A stretch of DNA of 52,644 nt, taken from JADKFD01 sp050250665. Lineage in GTDB: Bacteria; Pseudomonadota; Gammaproteobacteria; Xanthomonadales; SZUA-5. Position numbers and translations under genes: made by a program. Below are positions 33,503 through 43,900 of this stretch, piece after piece. Numbering within the stretch: position 1 is the first letter of the stretch; each line of letters starts with the position of its first letter. The stretch covers positions 1 through 52,644 of the forward strand of contig JBFWOF010000046.1 in assembly GCA_050250665.1 (NCBI GenBank), written 5' to 3'. Below the pieces are notes generated by a model, which was given only the letters and a program-made list of their open reading frames with translations, was not told the origin of the DNA and did no database searches.

Positions 33503-33570
33503 TAGGTCCAGACGAGTCTGGACCTAGAGGAGCCAAAAGCTCGGGAGCGTTCAGACCAGTCTGGACGTGC
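33503..33570. repeat. TCCAGAC...GTCTGGAC paired palindromes
   Basis: GGTCCAGACGAGTCTGGACC and TTCAGACCAGTCTGGAC lie on either side of a short spacer. They belong to the family also seen at 24033-24108 and near 19547. They lie just after the stop of the alpha-2-macroglobulin gene and may serve as its transcript end. Confidence 0.7.
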
Positions 33571-33584
33571 ACGAGCCGATCACT

Positions 33585-36500
33585 TCATTTCACGATCACC
33601 CGATCCGATGCGCTGCGGCCGAAGGTCTCGGGCTGGTACATCTCTTCGGCTTTGGCGGGTGGCACCACGAATTCGCCAGGGGTGGTGGCGCGGGCTTCGT
33701 AGCGGTAGCTGTAGACGCCGCCGTATAGCAGGGCGGTGAAGGCCTCGACGCGGTTGTCGCGCAGGTTCTGGTGTTGATACCAGGGTCCCCACCACCAGCT
33801 GGCGGCGCGGCCGCCGCGCTCCAGCGGGCGTGGATTGCCGGGCGGGATGGCGCTGGGGGTGAGGTCGGGATTGATGACTTCGAGGCCGGCCGGCAGCGGG
33901 TCGACCAGCGCCACGTGATAGCGGCTGGCGGTGGCGACCATGGTCAGCTCGACGGCAATCCGGGCGCCGGCACGAATCTGCCAGCTGCCGTCGTCCAGGC
34001 GCTGCACGTCCGCGGGATCGTCGATCGCCACATAGCGGCGTTCCACTTCGAAGCCATGCTGGGCCGCGGCCAGCTGCAGCGAGCGTGGGGCGTAGTCCAT
34101 GCCGATCCGGTAGTACAAACGACCGGGGCCGTCCTTGGCGATCAGCAGTGGCCCGGGCGGGCTGTGCTCGGACAGCCACTGCATCGGCACCTCGATCTGG
34201 TGGCGCTCGGTGCTGCGGCCGCGGAAGGCGTGCTCGCCGGCAAAATCATCGCCGAGCCAGGTGCGGGCGACGAAATCAGGCGTGACCGATTCAAAGGTCT
34301 GGAAGTAGCGATCCAGCGCCAGCAGCACGAAGACATTGTCCTGGGTATTGGCCCAGCGCCCCTGTACCCGATGCGCCTGCAGCCCGGAGACCAGCTTGGG
34401 AATCAGGTCGGAGTCGGGCTGGTCGCCGATCATCGCCTCCAGGATCACCGCATCGGCGCGACGATCGGAGTGCAGGATCAGGTGTTCGCCGTCGCTGTAG
34501 CTGCTGGCAAAGCTGGCGTTGGCGGCGGTCTCGGTGGTCCGATTGCCCAGGAAGCGCCGGATCTGCGCAACCTCGCTGGTCGAGGACGGATCGCCCGACA
34601 TCACGCCCAGCAACCAGCCCAGTGATTCGAAGTTGAGGGCTTCGAGATTGCCGGCTTCGGCGATCAGCTTGCGCGCGCGCGCGGCGTCGCGGTCGCCATC
34701 GAGGGCGCGCACGTACAGGCCGTAGGCGATGATGTGGCGGCGGGCCTGGTCACCGTAATAGCTGGGGATGTATTGCTCGATCTGGCGGATATGCGCCAGT
34801 GCGCGCTGCAGAGCCTGCGGCGAGCCCAGATAACCCTTGTCGCGGGCGCGGATCAGCGCGTGGGTGGCGTGCAGGCTGATGTAGGGCCAGGCTTCCTGGC
34901 CGGCGCGCCAGAAGGCGAAGCTGCCATCGGGGTTCTGCCGCGATTCCAGCAGCTTGAGATCGGACAGCACCGACTCCTTGATGGCCTCCGGCGTGGCCAG
35001 ATCCGCGACTTCAAAGGCCTGCAGCAGATCGCGCAACGCGGTGGTGGCAATCACCCGTGAGGCCAGTTGCTCGCTGCACTCGAAGGGATATTGGTGCAGA
35101 TACAGATAGGCATCGGTCAGCGATTGCAGGGCGGTGGACGTGGTCGTGACGATGAGTCCGCCGAACTGCGGCCACACCGCGGCGGGCATGGCGATGGCCT
35201 GTTCGGTGGCGCCCTGGTCGATGACGCCGTAGGTGGCGAAGGCCTCGGTGGTCGCGGGTGTCCATACCGGCAGCTGCCCGCGGGCGGCGTCGGCGAAGTC
35301 GCCGGTAGCGGCGGCGATCTGGTAGCGGGCCGTGCCGGCCTCGTCCGCGGCCATCGGGAAGCGCACCTCGACCCGGTCATTGGCGGGCACCGAGACCGCG
35401 TAACCGAGGGCGCCATCGGATTTGAGATTGCGCGCATCCAGCGCCAGCTGCACCGACAGCGGCGCGTCGGTCTGGTTCTGCAGCACCACCGGGAACTCGA
35501 AGCGGTCGCCGAAGTTGAGGAAGCGCGGCGGGCTCGGTCGCAGCATCAGCGGCAATCGCGCCGTCAGCTGTGACTCACCGATGCCGTAGTGGCTGCTGCC
35601 GGATACGGCCACCGCCATGATCCGGTAGCGGGTGAGATTGTCCGGCAGCTTGAACTCGGCACTGACCCGACCGTTGGCATCGGTCTGCAGCGCCGGCAGG
35701 AATACCGCCAGCGGGTTGAAATCGCTGCGGATGGCGATCGGGCTGCTGTCGCCGCCGGCGCCCGGGGGTGCCGGCGAGGGTGGCGGTGATGGCGGAGGCG
35801 GCGGCATGGCACTGGGCGCTGCCATCGAGCGCATCATCGGCTCTGCATCGGCCACCATCATGGCCTCCATGGCCTGCTCCTCCGGCGGCTCGGCAGCATC
35901 ACTGGCCAGACGCACCGTCGGGCGCAGGTGGTAGGCGCGCAGGCCGGCATCGCGGAGCTGATAGAACAGGTCCATGGGATCAGCCAGCTCGTAGCCGCCG
36001 AGCGCTAGGATGGCCTCGTCGACCACGATCAGCGCGATTTCGGCATTGGCTACCGGTTTCCGGGCGGCATCCAGCACCGTCAGTGCCACCTGGGTCCGCG
36101 CACCGGGCGCCAGCGCCGATTGCGCCGGCTGCACGTCCACAGCTAGCCTTCGTTCGGCGGTGGAGAGCTTGAGCGTGAGACTGCCGACCGCCTGCGCCGG
36201 GCGTGGCTGCGCCTTCGACCGGTTCTGGTCGTCGCGCGGGCTGTTGCCGACCACCATCACCGACACTTCCACGTTCGGCAGCCACTCGCTCTTGATCGGA
36301 ATCTCCAGCGTGTGACTGCTGCCTTGCAGCTTGAACTGGCGCTGTTCGAGCACGCCGTGGCGGCCGAGCGTGAGCAGGCCGTAGCCATCGGCGAAGGGTG
36401 CCTGCACCAGAATCCGCGCGGTATCGCCGGGGCCGTATTGATCCCGATCCGGGATGAACTGCAGCTCCTCGACTTCGACGTTGTCGACCGGCGGCCTCTG

Positions 36501-39500
36501 GCCGCCACTGACCCAGCGCAGGATCTGGCTGACGTTGTGCCTGCCGGCGGCATCTGTGGTGATGGCGGTGATCCGGTACTGGCCGCCCTGGGCCGTGTTC
36601 AGCGAGCACTGCGCCAATCCCTGATCGTCGCTGCGCAGCTCGCAGCGCTGCGGATCGCGCAACACTTCCTGGTACTCGCCGGCCTTGTAGAGCCAGTCCA
36701 CGCGCCCGGTTTCGATGCTGACCGGTCTATCGCGCAGCGGCTTGCCTTCGAGATCGACCACGATCATGTCCACCGTCAGCGGCTGGCCACGCTCGACGAA
36801 ATAGCCCTTGGTCTTCATGCCCACATAGGCGGCGGCTGGATGCACCAGGGTGCTGGCATGAGCCATCCAGGTCTGTCGGTTGACGTCCTGCACGCTGCTC
36901 TCGGCGGTGATGGTCAGCGGTCGTGGCAACTGGTAGCGATCGAGCACGATGGCCAGATCGTGATGGCCGCTGGCGTCGGTCTGGCCATCGAAACGGACGC
37001 TGGCGCTGGGGCCGGTATCCGGGCTTTGCCGCCACCACAGGCTCTGGATGCCGAAGCTGTAGTCGCTCTGATTGGGCGGGTTGTAGTTGGCGATGGCGGC
37101 GCTGACCGTCCACGCCACCGGGGCGCCGGGCAGCGCGCCTCCGGCGTAGTACTGGGCCGAGGTGCGTGCCTGCAGCCGTTCGCCGGCAAACACGGTGCCC
37201 TCGGTGAACTGGGCGTCGACAGCGAACTCGGGCGTGCGGAATTCCTGGATCTGGAACAGGTGCTGGAATTCGCCGCCAGCCATGCCGTCCTTGCCCTGCA
37301 GCTGCAGGCGGATTCGGGCGCTGCCCAGATTGGGCGTGTCCGGGAGTTTGAAATTGAGCGCGAAGCCGCCCAGGGCGCCGAGTTTGGCATCGCCCTCGGT
37401 GAGGGTGTTGCCGCGCGAGTCGAACACGCTGTAGCGCAGCGGGCCGCCGGCCTTGGGCAGGGCCAGGCCACCATTGGGGCGATTCTCCACCACCCGCAGC
37501 CAGCCCTTGAGATGGACTTCCTCGCCCGGCTTGTACAGGCCGCGGTCATCGAAGACATGCCAGCGCAACTCATCGTTGCCAGGGCGTTGCTGCCAGTCGC
37601 CCCAGCCGCGGTAGTTCGGGTTCTCGGGCAGGAAAGCCAGGTCCTCGCCCAGACGGGCTTCGAGGCGGGCGCTGTCGGGCTGGCCCTGATTCTGCCGCTG
37701 CGGCAGCTCCAGCGTGGCCAATCCGGCGCTGTCGGTATCGGCCTGGTTCGCGGTGGGCAGCAGTCGCAGGCTCACGCCCGACAAGGGCTGACCATCGCCC
37801 AGGCGGGTCACCCAGGCGTGCAACTCGCGGCCGTCGAGGACCGCATCGAGGCCGATCTGGGTCACTTGCAGCCAGATCGCGGTGCCCGGACTGTAGTCGG
37901 ACAGGCGTGCCTCTCCCAGGGGTTTGGTGGGTATGAGCTCGACCACCAGATGGCCGTATGCGGACTTCAGCCAGGGCTGCAGTTCCAGCGTGGTGGCGGC
38001 CATGGTTTCGACCGCGGCGTCTATGTCCAGGGTCCGCTCCACCAGCAACTGCCCGGGCAGGCGTCGCGGCAGTTGTTTGTCGTCCTTCCATTCCCGATCG
38101 GCCGATTGCAGATAGGCGGGCCAGTCAGCTGGCTGCACCTTGAACACCCGCAAGTGCACCTGGCGCAGATTGATCGAGTGAAAGACGAAGCGCGGCGGTC
38201 CCTGCGGATCAACCGTGATCAGGCCATCGCCCGGGGCCAGCAGCACGGCCGGGCTGGCGCCGACCTTGAACTGGAACTGGCGCTCGCCGCTCAGCGACTG
38301 CCCGTGCACATCGCGCAGCTCGCTGGACAGATCCACCTGATAGCTGCGCAGGCCGGGCTTGTAGCCGCCGATGGTGATGGTGTTGCCGTTGCCGCGTATC
38401 GTGGCACCGTCGAATGCCGGTTTGACCCGAACCAGGGCCTCGATGTCCTGGTCCTCGGCCAGCGCATTGCTCAGGCGCAGATGGAATTCGTCGTTGGGCG
38501 TGCACTCGCCGCGCCAGCCGCAGCGATGCTCGACCACCTTGAAGGCGCCGAAAGTGCTGAACTCGAAGCGCTGCTCGGCGGGCGTGAGCCGCGGACCTTC
38601 GGCCGAGGGCGCGCCGGCGGCCAGCACCACACTGACCTGGGTTTCCGTGGGCAGCTTCGATTCCGGTATCAGGATCAGGCTTCGTTGCGGGTCCTGATCC
38701 AGCCACTGCGCAGGCACGGCGCCATCGGCCTTGATCTCGGCCTCCCTGGCCAGGCGCAAACGCGGTCCGGGCCGACCATCTGCCAGGGTCAGTCGGAGGA
38801 AAGGCAGCATCGCCGCGGGGTCGATACGCTGATCGAACTTCAGCCCGATCAGCGGCTGCAGGCGCACGCCGGGGCCGTCGGGAAAATGGCTCTGCAGCAG
38901 CGGGGCGGGCGTGCTGAACTGCCACGCCGTCGTCGCCGCCGGGGCGCTGCCATCGGCGGCGCGGGCGGCTGGGTCCACCCGAATCCGGTACTCGGTGGCC
39001 ATCGGCAGACGCGCTGCCTCGGGTTCGAACAGCAGCGTGCGCGTACCCACCCAACGCCACTGCCCGGGCACCTGGGGCTGCATCTGCAGCGGCACGCCGG
39101 CGGCGACGCTGTCGTCCTGGCTGGTCACCGCGACCATGGGCCGGTCGAAGCTGATGCTGATCTGGCCGGCGATGCCGACTTCGCCTTCGGGACCGTAACG
39201 CAGCACCTCGAAGGGCCCCTGCGGGGCCGCTGCCTGCGGCCGCTCGCGCTGCCCGGCCGGCGGGAAGGGATCCTGTACCGTCACACCGGTGCGCGGTGGC
39301 GGCTGACTGCCGGCCCGCAGCGCAAAGTCCTTGCGGTCGTCGGCATCGGCCTCAAGGGGCTGCATTCGATCCAGCAGCGCCCGCGCGGTGGCCTCCGGCA
39401 GCGGCTGGGCCTCGGCCAGCGGCGGTCTTTGCCAGGCCTGCTCCGGCGGCTGACCATCGCCGACACTGCCGGGAAAGCCGTCCAGATTCTGCAGATCGGC

Positions 39501-39632
39501 GGGAATGCCCGGATGGCTGCTGGCCGTATCGGCTGGCTGACTCATGCTCTGTCCCTGGCTGCTGTGGCTGAAAACGAGGCCCAGGGCGATGAACATGATC
39601 CATCCCGCCCAGCCCAATGATCTGAAATTCAT
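33585..39632 (-). CDS. Bacterial alpha-2-macroglobulin family protein with thioester motif
   Basis: The 2015-residue exported protein resembles bacterial alpha-2-macroglobulins, which trap attacking proteases. The N-terminus (GWIMFIALGLVFSHSSQGQ) is a signal peptide without a lipobox, so it is probably periplasmic and soluble. Successive MG-type beta domains (WLQVTQIGLDAVLDGRELHA, VFDDRGLYKPGEEVHLKGWL, SAQYYAGGALPGAPV) lead to a proline-rich bait-like stretch at about 1257-1298 (SAMPPPPPSPPPSP). The thioester motif is C1519-S-E-Q in YPFECSEQLASRV, in a helical thioester domain. The canonical CLEQ is changed only at the second position. The usual partner gene pbpC is not adjacent. Length is above the roughly 1650 residues of E. 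coli YfhM. Start: ATG at 39632. Confidence 0.9.
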   Translation of the reverse strand: MNFRSLGWAGWIMFIALGLVFSHSSQGQSMSQPADTASSHPGIPADLQNLDGFPGSVGDGQPPEQAWQRPPLAEAQPLPEATARALLDRMQPLEADADDRKDFALRAGSQPPPRTGVTVQDPFPPAGQRERPQAAAPQGPFEVLRYGPEGEVGIAGQISISFDRPMVAVTSQDDSVAAGVPLQMQPQVPGQWRWVGTRTLLFEPEAARLPMATEYRIRVDPAARAADGSAPAATTAWQFSTPAPLLQSHFPDGPGVRLQPLIGLKFDQRIDPAAMLPFLRLTLADGRPGPRLRLAREAEIKADGAVPAQWLDQDPQRSLILIPESKLPTETQVSVVLAAGAPSAEGPRLTPAEQRFEFSTFGAFKVVEHRCGWRGECTPNDEFHLRLSNALAEDQDIEALVRVKPAFDGATIRGNGNTITIGGYKPGLRSYQVDLSSELRDVHGQSLSGERQFQFKVGASPAVLLAPGDGLITVDPQGPPRFVFHSINLRQVHLRVFKVQPADWPAYLQSADREWKDDKQLPRRLPGQLLVERTLDIDAAVETMAATTLELQPWLKSAYGHLVVELIPTKPLGEARLSDYSPGTAIWLQVTQIGLDAVLDGRELHAWVTRLGDGQPLSGVSLRLLPTANQADTDSAGLATLELPQRQNQGQPDSARLEARLGEDLAFLPENPNYRGWGDWQQRPGNDELRWHVFDDRGLYKPGEEVHLKGWLRVVENRPNGGLALPKAGGPLRYSVFDSRGNTLTEGDAKLGALGGFALNFKLPDTPNLGSARIRLQLQGKDGMAGGEFQHLFQIQEFRTPEFAVDAQFTEGTVFAGERLQARTSAQYYAGGALPGAPVAWTVSAAIANYNPPNQSDYSFGIQSLWWRQSPDTGPSASVRFDGQTDASGHHDLAIVLDRYQLPRPLTITAESSVQDVNRQTWMAHASTLVHPAAAYVGMKTKGYFVERGQPLTVDMIVVDLEGKPLRDRPVSIETGRVDWLYKAGEYQEVLRDPQRCELRSDDQGLAQCSLNTAQGGQYRITAITTDAAGRHNVSQILRWVSGGQRPPVDNVEVEELQFIPDRDQYGPGDTARILVQAPFADGYGLLTLGRHGVLEQRQFKLQGSSHTLEIPIKSEWLPNVEVSVMVVGNSPRDDQNRSKAQPRPAQAVGSLTLKLSTAERRLAVDVQPAQSALAPGARTQVALTVLDAARKPVANAEIALIVVDEAILALGGYELADPMDLFYQLRDAGLRAYHLRPTVRLASDAAEPPEEQAMEAMMVADAEPMMRSMAAPSAMPPPPPSPPPSPAPPGAGGDSSPIAIRSDFNPLAVFLPALQTDANGRVSAEFKLPDNLTRYRIMAVAVSGSSHYGIGESQLTARLPLMLRPSPPRFLNFGDRFEFPVVLQNQTDAPLSVQLALDARNLKSDGALGYAVSVPANDRVEVRFPMAADEAGTARYQIAAATGDFADAARGQLPVWTPATTEAFATYGVIDQGATEQAIAMPAAVWPQFGGLIVTTTSTALQSLTDAYLYLHQYPFECSEQLASRVIATTALRDLLQAFEVADLATPEAIKESVLSDLKLLESRQNPDGSFAFWRAGQEAWPYISLHATHALIRARDKGYLGSPQALQRALAHIRQIEQYIPSYYGDQARRHIIAYGLYVRALDGDRDAARARKLIAEAGNLEALNFESLGWLLGVMSGDPSSTSEVAQIRRFLGNRTTETAANASFASSYSDGEHLILHSDRRADAVILEAMIGDQPDSDLIPKLVSGLQAHRVQGRWANTQDNVFVLLALDRYFQTFESVTPDFVARTWLGDDFAGEHAFRGRSTERHQIEVPMQWLSEHSPPGPLLIAKDGPGRLYYRIGMDYAPRSLQLAAAQHGFEVERRYVAIDDPADVQRLDDGSWQIRAGARIAVELTMVATASRYHVALVDPLPAGLEVINPDLTPSAIPPGNPRPLERGGRAASWWWGPWYQHQNLRDNRVEAFTALLYGGVYSYRYEARATTPGEFVVPPAKAEEMYQPETFGRSASDRVIVK

Positions 39633-39745
39633 GCACCCTGCTCCGGGTCAGCTCAGCGCTCAGTGTAGCCCGCATGTCTCGTGACTTCTGCCCCTGCACT
39701 CGCTGCAATTCCTGGATTTCAGAAAACAGCCTGATTGTTTCGAAT

Positions 39746-39785
39746 TGGAACTCGGGCGAGTTCTCGTAGTCTATTGAGCTTGTGC
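39746..39785 (+). promoter_or_regulatory. Possible promoter overlapping a palindrome
   Basis: In the 176-base gap between the divergent alpha-2-macroglobulin and propeller genes, GAACTCG-GG-CGAGTTC is a perfect palindrome at 39748-39763. TTGGAA (39746) and TAGTCT (16-base spacer) form a plausible -35/-10 pair for the propeller gene, so the palindrome would lie between the boxes as an operator. This is pattern-based only. Confidence 0.35.
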
Positions 39786-39808
39786 CGGAGGCTCTTCAAG
39801 GAAATTGC

Positions 39809-42800
39809 ATGCAACCGTTTCGTATTCTTTCTGTGCTTGCAGCATGCTTGCTGGCAATCGCCCGTGCAGATGCCAATCCGGATACCACCGAATCATTGAG
39901 TGCCGAGAAGTATTTCGGTGTCGGGCAGGGCTGCAATCTGCCGGTCAACGTTTCCGCGGTGGGGCCCGACGGCCGTATCTATCTGACCGGCCTGTTTACC
40001 CAATGTGGTGATTTCAAGATGCCGGCGGGCGAGGGCGCGGTTTACGATCCGCGCAGCGAGCGCTTTGCGGCCATCGCCAATTTCGATCGCGTCGATCTCG
40101 ACGGCAGTGTCGATCAGCTGGCATTCGCTGGCGCCGAGCTTTACGCCATCGGCAATTTCTCGCGCATCGGCGAGCTCGCCGCGAGTCGCGTCGCGCGTTG
40201 GGATGGCACGCGCTGGCATGCACTCGGTTCTGCCAGCACCGGCACTTATTTCAGCGGCGCCCAATCCGTCTGGGTCAGCAGCATCCAGGTATCGCCCCAG
40301 GGCGTGTATGTCGCCGGACAGTTCGATGAAGTCGGCGGCATGCCGGCGAACAATCTGGCCCATTGGAATCGCACGACCGGCGTCTGGTCGACTCTGGGCA
40401 GCGGCATGAATGCGGGCGTCAATGGCAGTGTTCGTGACATCCAGATGGGCCGTGACGGCCTCTACGTCGGCGGGCAGTTCGTGGCGGCAGGCGGCATCAG
40501 CGCGCCCTATGTCGCACGCTGGGATGGTAGCCGCTGGCACGATCTGGACAGCGGGCTGGTGCCCCTGAGTACGGGCAATCCGATTGCCGCGCTGGCCGGC
40601 GATGGTGGCGAGGTCTACGTCAGCGGAAACTTCAGCGTCGCGCGCAACCCGGGCATACGCCATCTGGCGCGCTGGGACGGTAGTCACTGGCAGGCCGTCG
40701 GTGACCCGGGTCTGGCCGTTTCGCCCGGCGGCGCGCTGACGGTTTCGGGCAACAGCGTGTTCGTCGTTGGCGTGCTCGCCGGGGGCCAGATGTTCAGATT
40801 CGATGGCACGACCTGGACCAACCTCGGCTCCGCGGGTTTCGGCGGATCCCCGGCCTCGCTGCTGGTGGCTGATTCCACGCTGTATGCCGGCGGCAGCTTC
40901 TACTCCATCAATGGTCAGTACCTGGACAACATCGCGCGCTGGAACGGCCTGTCGTGGTCAGCCTTGGCGCTGGGCGCGCCGCGCGTCAGCAATGGTGTGA
41001 TCCAGCAGTTCTACCGCGGCGATTCCGGGGTCTACATCGCCGGGCGTTTCAGCGATGTCGATGGCGTTGCCGCCAATGGCATCGCCCGCTGGAATGGTTC
41101 GCGCTGGTCCCCGCTCGGCGACGGTTTTGACCCGACCAAGACAGTGTTCTCGGCCATCACCGAGTCCGCGGGCCGCGTTTACGTGAGCTACTTTGATTTT
41201 TCCAACGGCCAACAAGTGAACCGGGTCAGCGTCTGGGACGGCTCGTCCTGGTCGCCGCTGGGGTCGACGTTCAGCTTCAATCCGAATTCGCTGGTCGCGT
41301 TTCAGGGGCAGATTTACGCAGGCGGGAGTTTCTCCAGTGTCGGGGGTGTACCGCTAGCGGCGCTGGCGCGCTGGAACGGCACTGGCTGGGAAGCGGTGGG
41401 AGGCGGGTTTGCGGCGCCTGCCTGGGTGACGGGAATGGCGGTGTACCAGTCGGAGCTCTACGTGAGCCATACCGGTGGACAGGTCGGCGGCGTGAGCGCG
41501 CCTGCCATGGCGCGCTGGAACGGGACGCGCTGGGCCAGTGTGGACGCGGCAGTTGCCAACGGCCTGGTCTCGGCCGGGCAACTGGTCGCAGCGGATTCCG
41601 GTCTGCTGATTGTCGGCCGCGATGCCAGCGGTCCCGGCGTCTTCCGTCTGAATGACCAGCAGTGGAGCGCCATCGCGCGCTTGCCCGTGGGTGAGATCAC
41701 CGTCGATTTCAAGTCGGTCGCCGTCAGTGGCGATCAGATCTTTCTCTACGGTTACACCTTCGGCATCCGCAACAGCCTCGTCGGTCGTTCCGCGCGTTTC
41801 GACGGGCAAACCTGGGGCCCGCTGTACACGCCGGGGAGCAGTGCGATCGAGAACGCACAGCCACTGCAGTTTGTCACCGATGACGGCGCCGTGTCGGTGC
41901 TCGGTTTTGATCTGCGGATGAGTGGCCAGCCGCAACTCGTCAGCGAACCTGCCGGCACCGCCTTCGGGACCAATCGCGTTCAGCCTTCCCGCGACGGCAC
42001 CCGGCTGGTCTACGGTACTACTGGTGACGGCAGCACACGGTCGCAGGTGTTCCTGCGCGACCGGATCAGCGGAACAGTGAACCGAGTGTCGGATCTGGCA
42101 CAGGCGCTCGATCCGACAGTCGCGCTGGACTTCTTCGGCCCCGCCATTTCCGGTGATGGCCGTACGGTTGCATTCGTTGGCGGCACCTCGCAAACCGATG
42201 GTCAGATCTTCGCCGTGCGCGATGGCGTCGCCGAAATCATCAGTCGCAGCCGTAACGGGGCAATCGGTGACGAGCGCGGCAGCTCCGAGGTCGAACTCAA
42301 CGGCGACGGCAGTCTTGCGGTCTTTTCGTCCTGGTCGACCAATCTGGTGTCCGGCGACACCAATGGTGTGTCCGATATCTACCTCAAGCATCTGGACACC
42401 GCTGCGGTCGAGCTGATTTCGGCACCCTTCGATGGGGGGCAGTCGAACGCGCAGAGTGAGCAGCCGACCATGTCCGATGACGGCCAGCGCGTGGCTTACG
42501 CCTCGAATGCGAGCAACCTCAACAATGATGGCGCCATCAGCAGTGGCTGGCAGGTGCTGCTCACCGATCGCGCCCCGAACGCGCGGCGTACGCTGGTAGT
42601 CAGTCGCAATCTCAGCACCGGCGAGGTCGGGAATTCCTACAGCACCCAGCCCACGCTCACACCGGACGGGCGATTCGGCGTGTTCACTTCGGCCGCGAGC
42701 AATCTCGTGGCCGGTGACACCAACGGCTCCGATGACATTTTCTTCTTCGAGTACGACGGCACGAGGATCGTTCGCCTCGAGCGCGTCTCCGTCGGCAACT

Positions 42801-43900
42801 ACGGGACGCAGGCCAACGCATCAAGCTGGTACCCGAGCCTCAGCGACGATGGCAGTTATGTCGCGTTTGAGTCGCTCGCCGGCAACCTCGTGGTTTACGA
42901 TCGCAACGCGAGGCGTGACGTGTTCATCAAGAACCTGTCTTCGGGTGAGGTGCTGCGCCTGTCGGCAACGGTGGATGGCCTGCCGCCTGCCGAGACGAGC
43001 GGCAGGCCGAGCATCAGTGGCGACGCCAACAGCATCGTCTTCACGTCGAACGCGCCAAACCTGTTTGCGAACGACAGCAACCAGGGCTTCGACGCGTTCT
43101 GGGCACCGATGCGCAAGTTCACCAGCTTCGCGCCTGGCCCGGGCGAGGATCAGCCCGGCGTCGCGAACTTCGTTCTGCCGACGCCGAGCCCGGCCTATCC
43201 CAATTGCCCGGCGGGTTATTTCATCGCCGCCGTGGACGATGGCCCGGGTGTCGGACTGTCGCCGGGATTGTTCGGGCTCGAATTGCTGCTCGATCCGGGC
43301 GGCAGCCAGCGCATGGAAGGCGGGCTCAACTTCGGCGGCTTGATTGACCTTGGTCAGCCTGCCTTTGCCGGCTTCAATGTGCAGAACCCGGCCAATGAAG
43401 CGCAGCGTCTGGACCTCAACCTCAGCGGCTACCCGGCCAGCAGTGCCGAGGGCAGTCTGCCGGTGAAGATCCAGGTCATCCACCAGCCTTCCGCAGGCGT
43501 CAACGAGCTGGTCTACGAGCGCTCGGCGACGCTGTCGATGGCACAGCCGCTGATCGACAGCGTGGTCATTCAACCGGGCTTCCACGTGGTCACCGTGGTA
43601 CCGGAGGGCGTTGGCCCGACCGCCGCCGGCGGCGCGGCCGAGGGTCAGATCTTCTTCCAGCTCGGTACCCGTTTTGTCGACCGTGTTGGCGGCGGGTTCT
43701 TCGGCGGCGTGGTCGTCGGCGGCTATCACGCGACGCATCCTTTTGGCGACGCCTCCGGCTTCGCCGCCTTCTGCATTGCCACCGCGCACACGGCTACCGT
43801 GCGGACCTTCTCGGAGCCCGAATACGGCGCCCGCGGCGCCAGGGATCTGCGCCTGCGGCTGTTCGATTACCAGCGTAATGAGATTCTGGTGAAGCCCTGA
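39809..43900 (+). CDS. Secreted tandem beta-propeller protein, paralog 1
   Basis: The 1363-residue protein has a signal peptide (QPFRILSVLAACLLAIARA). The N-terminal half has about twelve repeats ending in VARWDGTRWHALG-like motifs, each paired with a YVGGQF/YISG-type strand, consistent with propeller blades of kelch or delta-60 type. From about residue 710, a second series is TolB/PD40-like (SRDGTRLVYG, SGDGRTVAF, TPDGRFGVFTSAASNLVAGD). The last 250 residues, beginning YPNCPAGYFIAAVDDGPGVG, form a domain I do not recognise, shared with the next gene. There are few cysteines; no membrane anchor or sorting signal is evident. AAGGAAA precedes the ATG at 39809. A GTG at 39782 is an alternative without a signal peptide advantage. 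Confidence 0.82.
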   Translation: MQPFRILSVLAACLLAIARADANPDTTESLSAEKYFGVGQGCNLPVNVSAVGPDGRIYLTGLFTQCGDFKMPAGEGAVYDPRSERFAAIANFDRVDLDGSVDQLAFAGAELYAIGNFSRIGELAASRVARWDGTRWHALGSASTGTYFSGAQSVWVSSIQVSPQGVYVAGQFDEVGGMPANNLAHWNRTTGVWSTLGSGMNAGVNGSVRDIQMGRDGLYVGGQFVAAGGISAPYVARWDGSRWHDLDSGLVPLSTGNPIAALAGDGGEVYVSGNFSVARNPGIRHLARWDGSHWQAVGDPGLAVSPGGALTVSGNSVFVVGVLAGGQMFRFDGTTWTNLGSAGFGGSPASLLVADSTLYAGGSFYSINGQYLDNIARWNGLSWSALALGAPRVSNGVIQQFYRGDSGVYIAGRFSDVDGVAANGIARWNGSRWSPLGDGFDPTKTVFSAITESAGRVYVSYFDFSNGQQVNRVSVWDGSSWSPLGSTFSFNPNSLVAFQGQIYAGGSFSSVGGVPLAALARWNGTGWEAVGGGFAAPAWVTGMAVYQSELYVSHTGGQVGGVSAPAMARWNGTRWASVDAAVANGLVSAGQLVAADSGLLIVGRDASGPGVFRLNDQQWSAIARLPVGEITVDFKSVAVSGDQIFLYGYTFGIRNSLVGRSARFDGQTWGPLYTPGSSAIENAQPLQFVTDDGAVSVLGFDLRMSGQPQLVSEPAGTAFGTNRVQPSRDGTRLVYGTTGDGSTRSQVFLRDRISGTVNRVSDLAQALDPTVALDFFGPAISGDGRTVAFVGGTSQTDGQIFAVRDGVAEIISRSRNGAIGDERGSSEVELNGDGSLAVFSSWSTNLVSGDTNGVSDIYLKHLDTAAVELISAPFDGGQSNAQSEQPTMSDDGQRVAYASNASNLNNDGAISSGWQVLLTDRAPNARRTLVVSRNLSTGEVGNSYSTQPTLTPDGRFGVFTSAASNLVAGDTNGSDDIFFFEYDGTRIVRLERVSVGNYGTQANASSWYPSLSDDGSYVAFESLAGNLVVYDRNARRDVFIKNLSSGEVLRLSATVDGLPPAETSGRPSISGDANSIVFTSNAPNLFANDSNQGFDAFWAPMRKFTSFAPGPGEDQPGVANFVLPTPSPAYPNCPAGYFIAAVDDGPGVGLSPGLFGLELLLDPGGSQRMEGGLNFGGLIDLGQPAFAGFNVQNPANEAQRLDLNLSGYPASSAEGSLPVKIQVIHQPSAGVNELVYERSATLSMAQPLIDSVVIQPGFHVVTVVPEGVGPTAAGGAAEGQIFFQLGTRFVDRVGGGFFGGVVVGGYHATHPFGDASGFAAFCIATAHTATVRTFSEPEYGARGARDLRLRLFDYQRNEILVKP

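Noticed and set aside
36312..39620. 1102-codon plus-strand frame opposite the alpha-2-macroglobulin gene
   Set aside because: It mirrors codon bias of the real gene on the other strand and has no recognisable domain.
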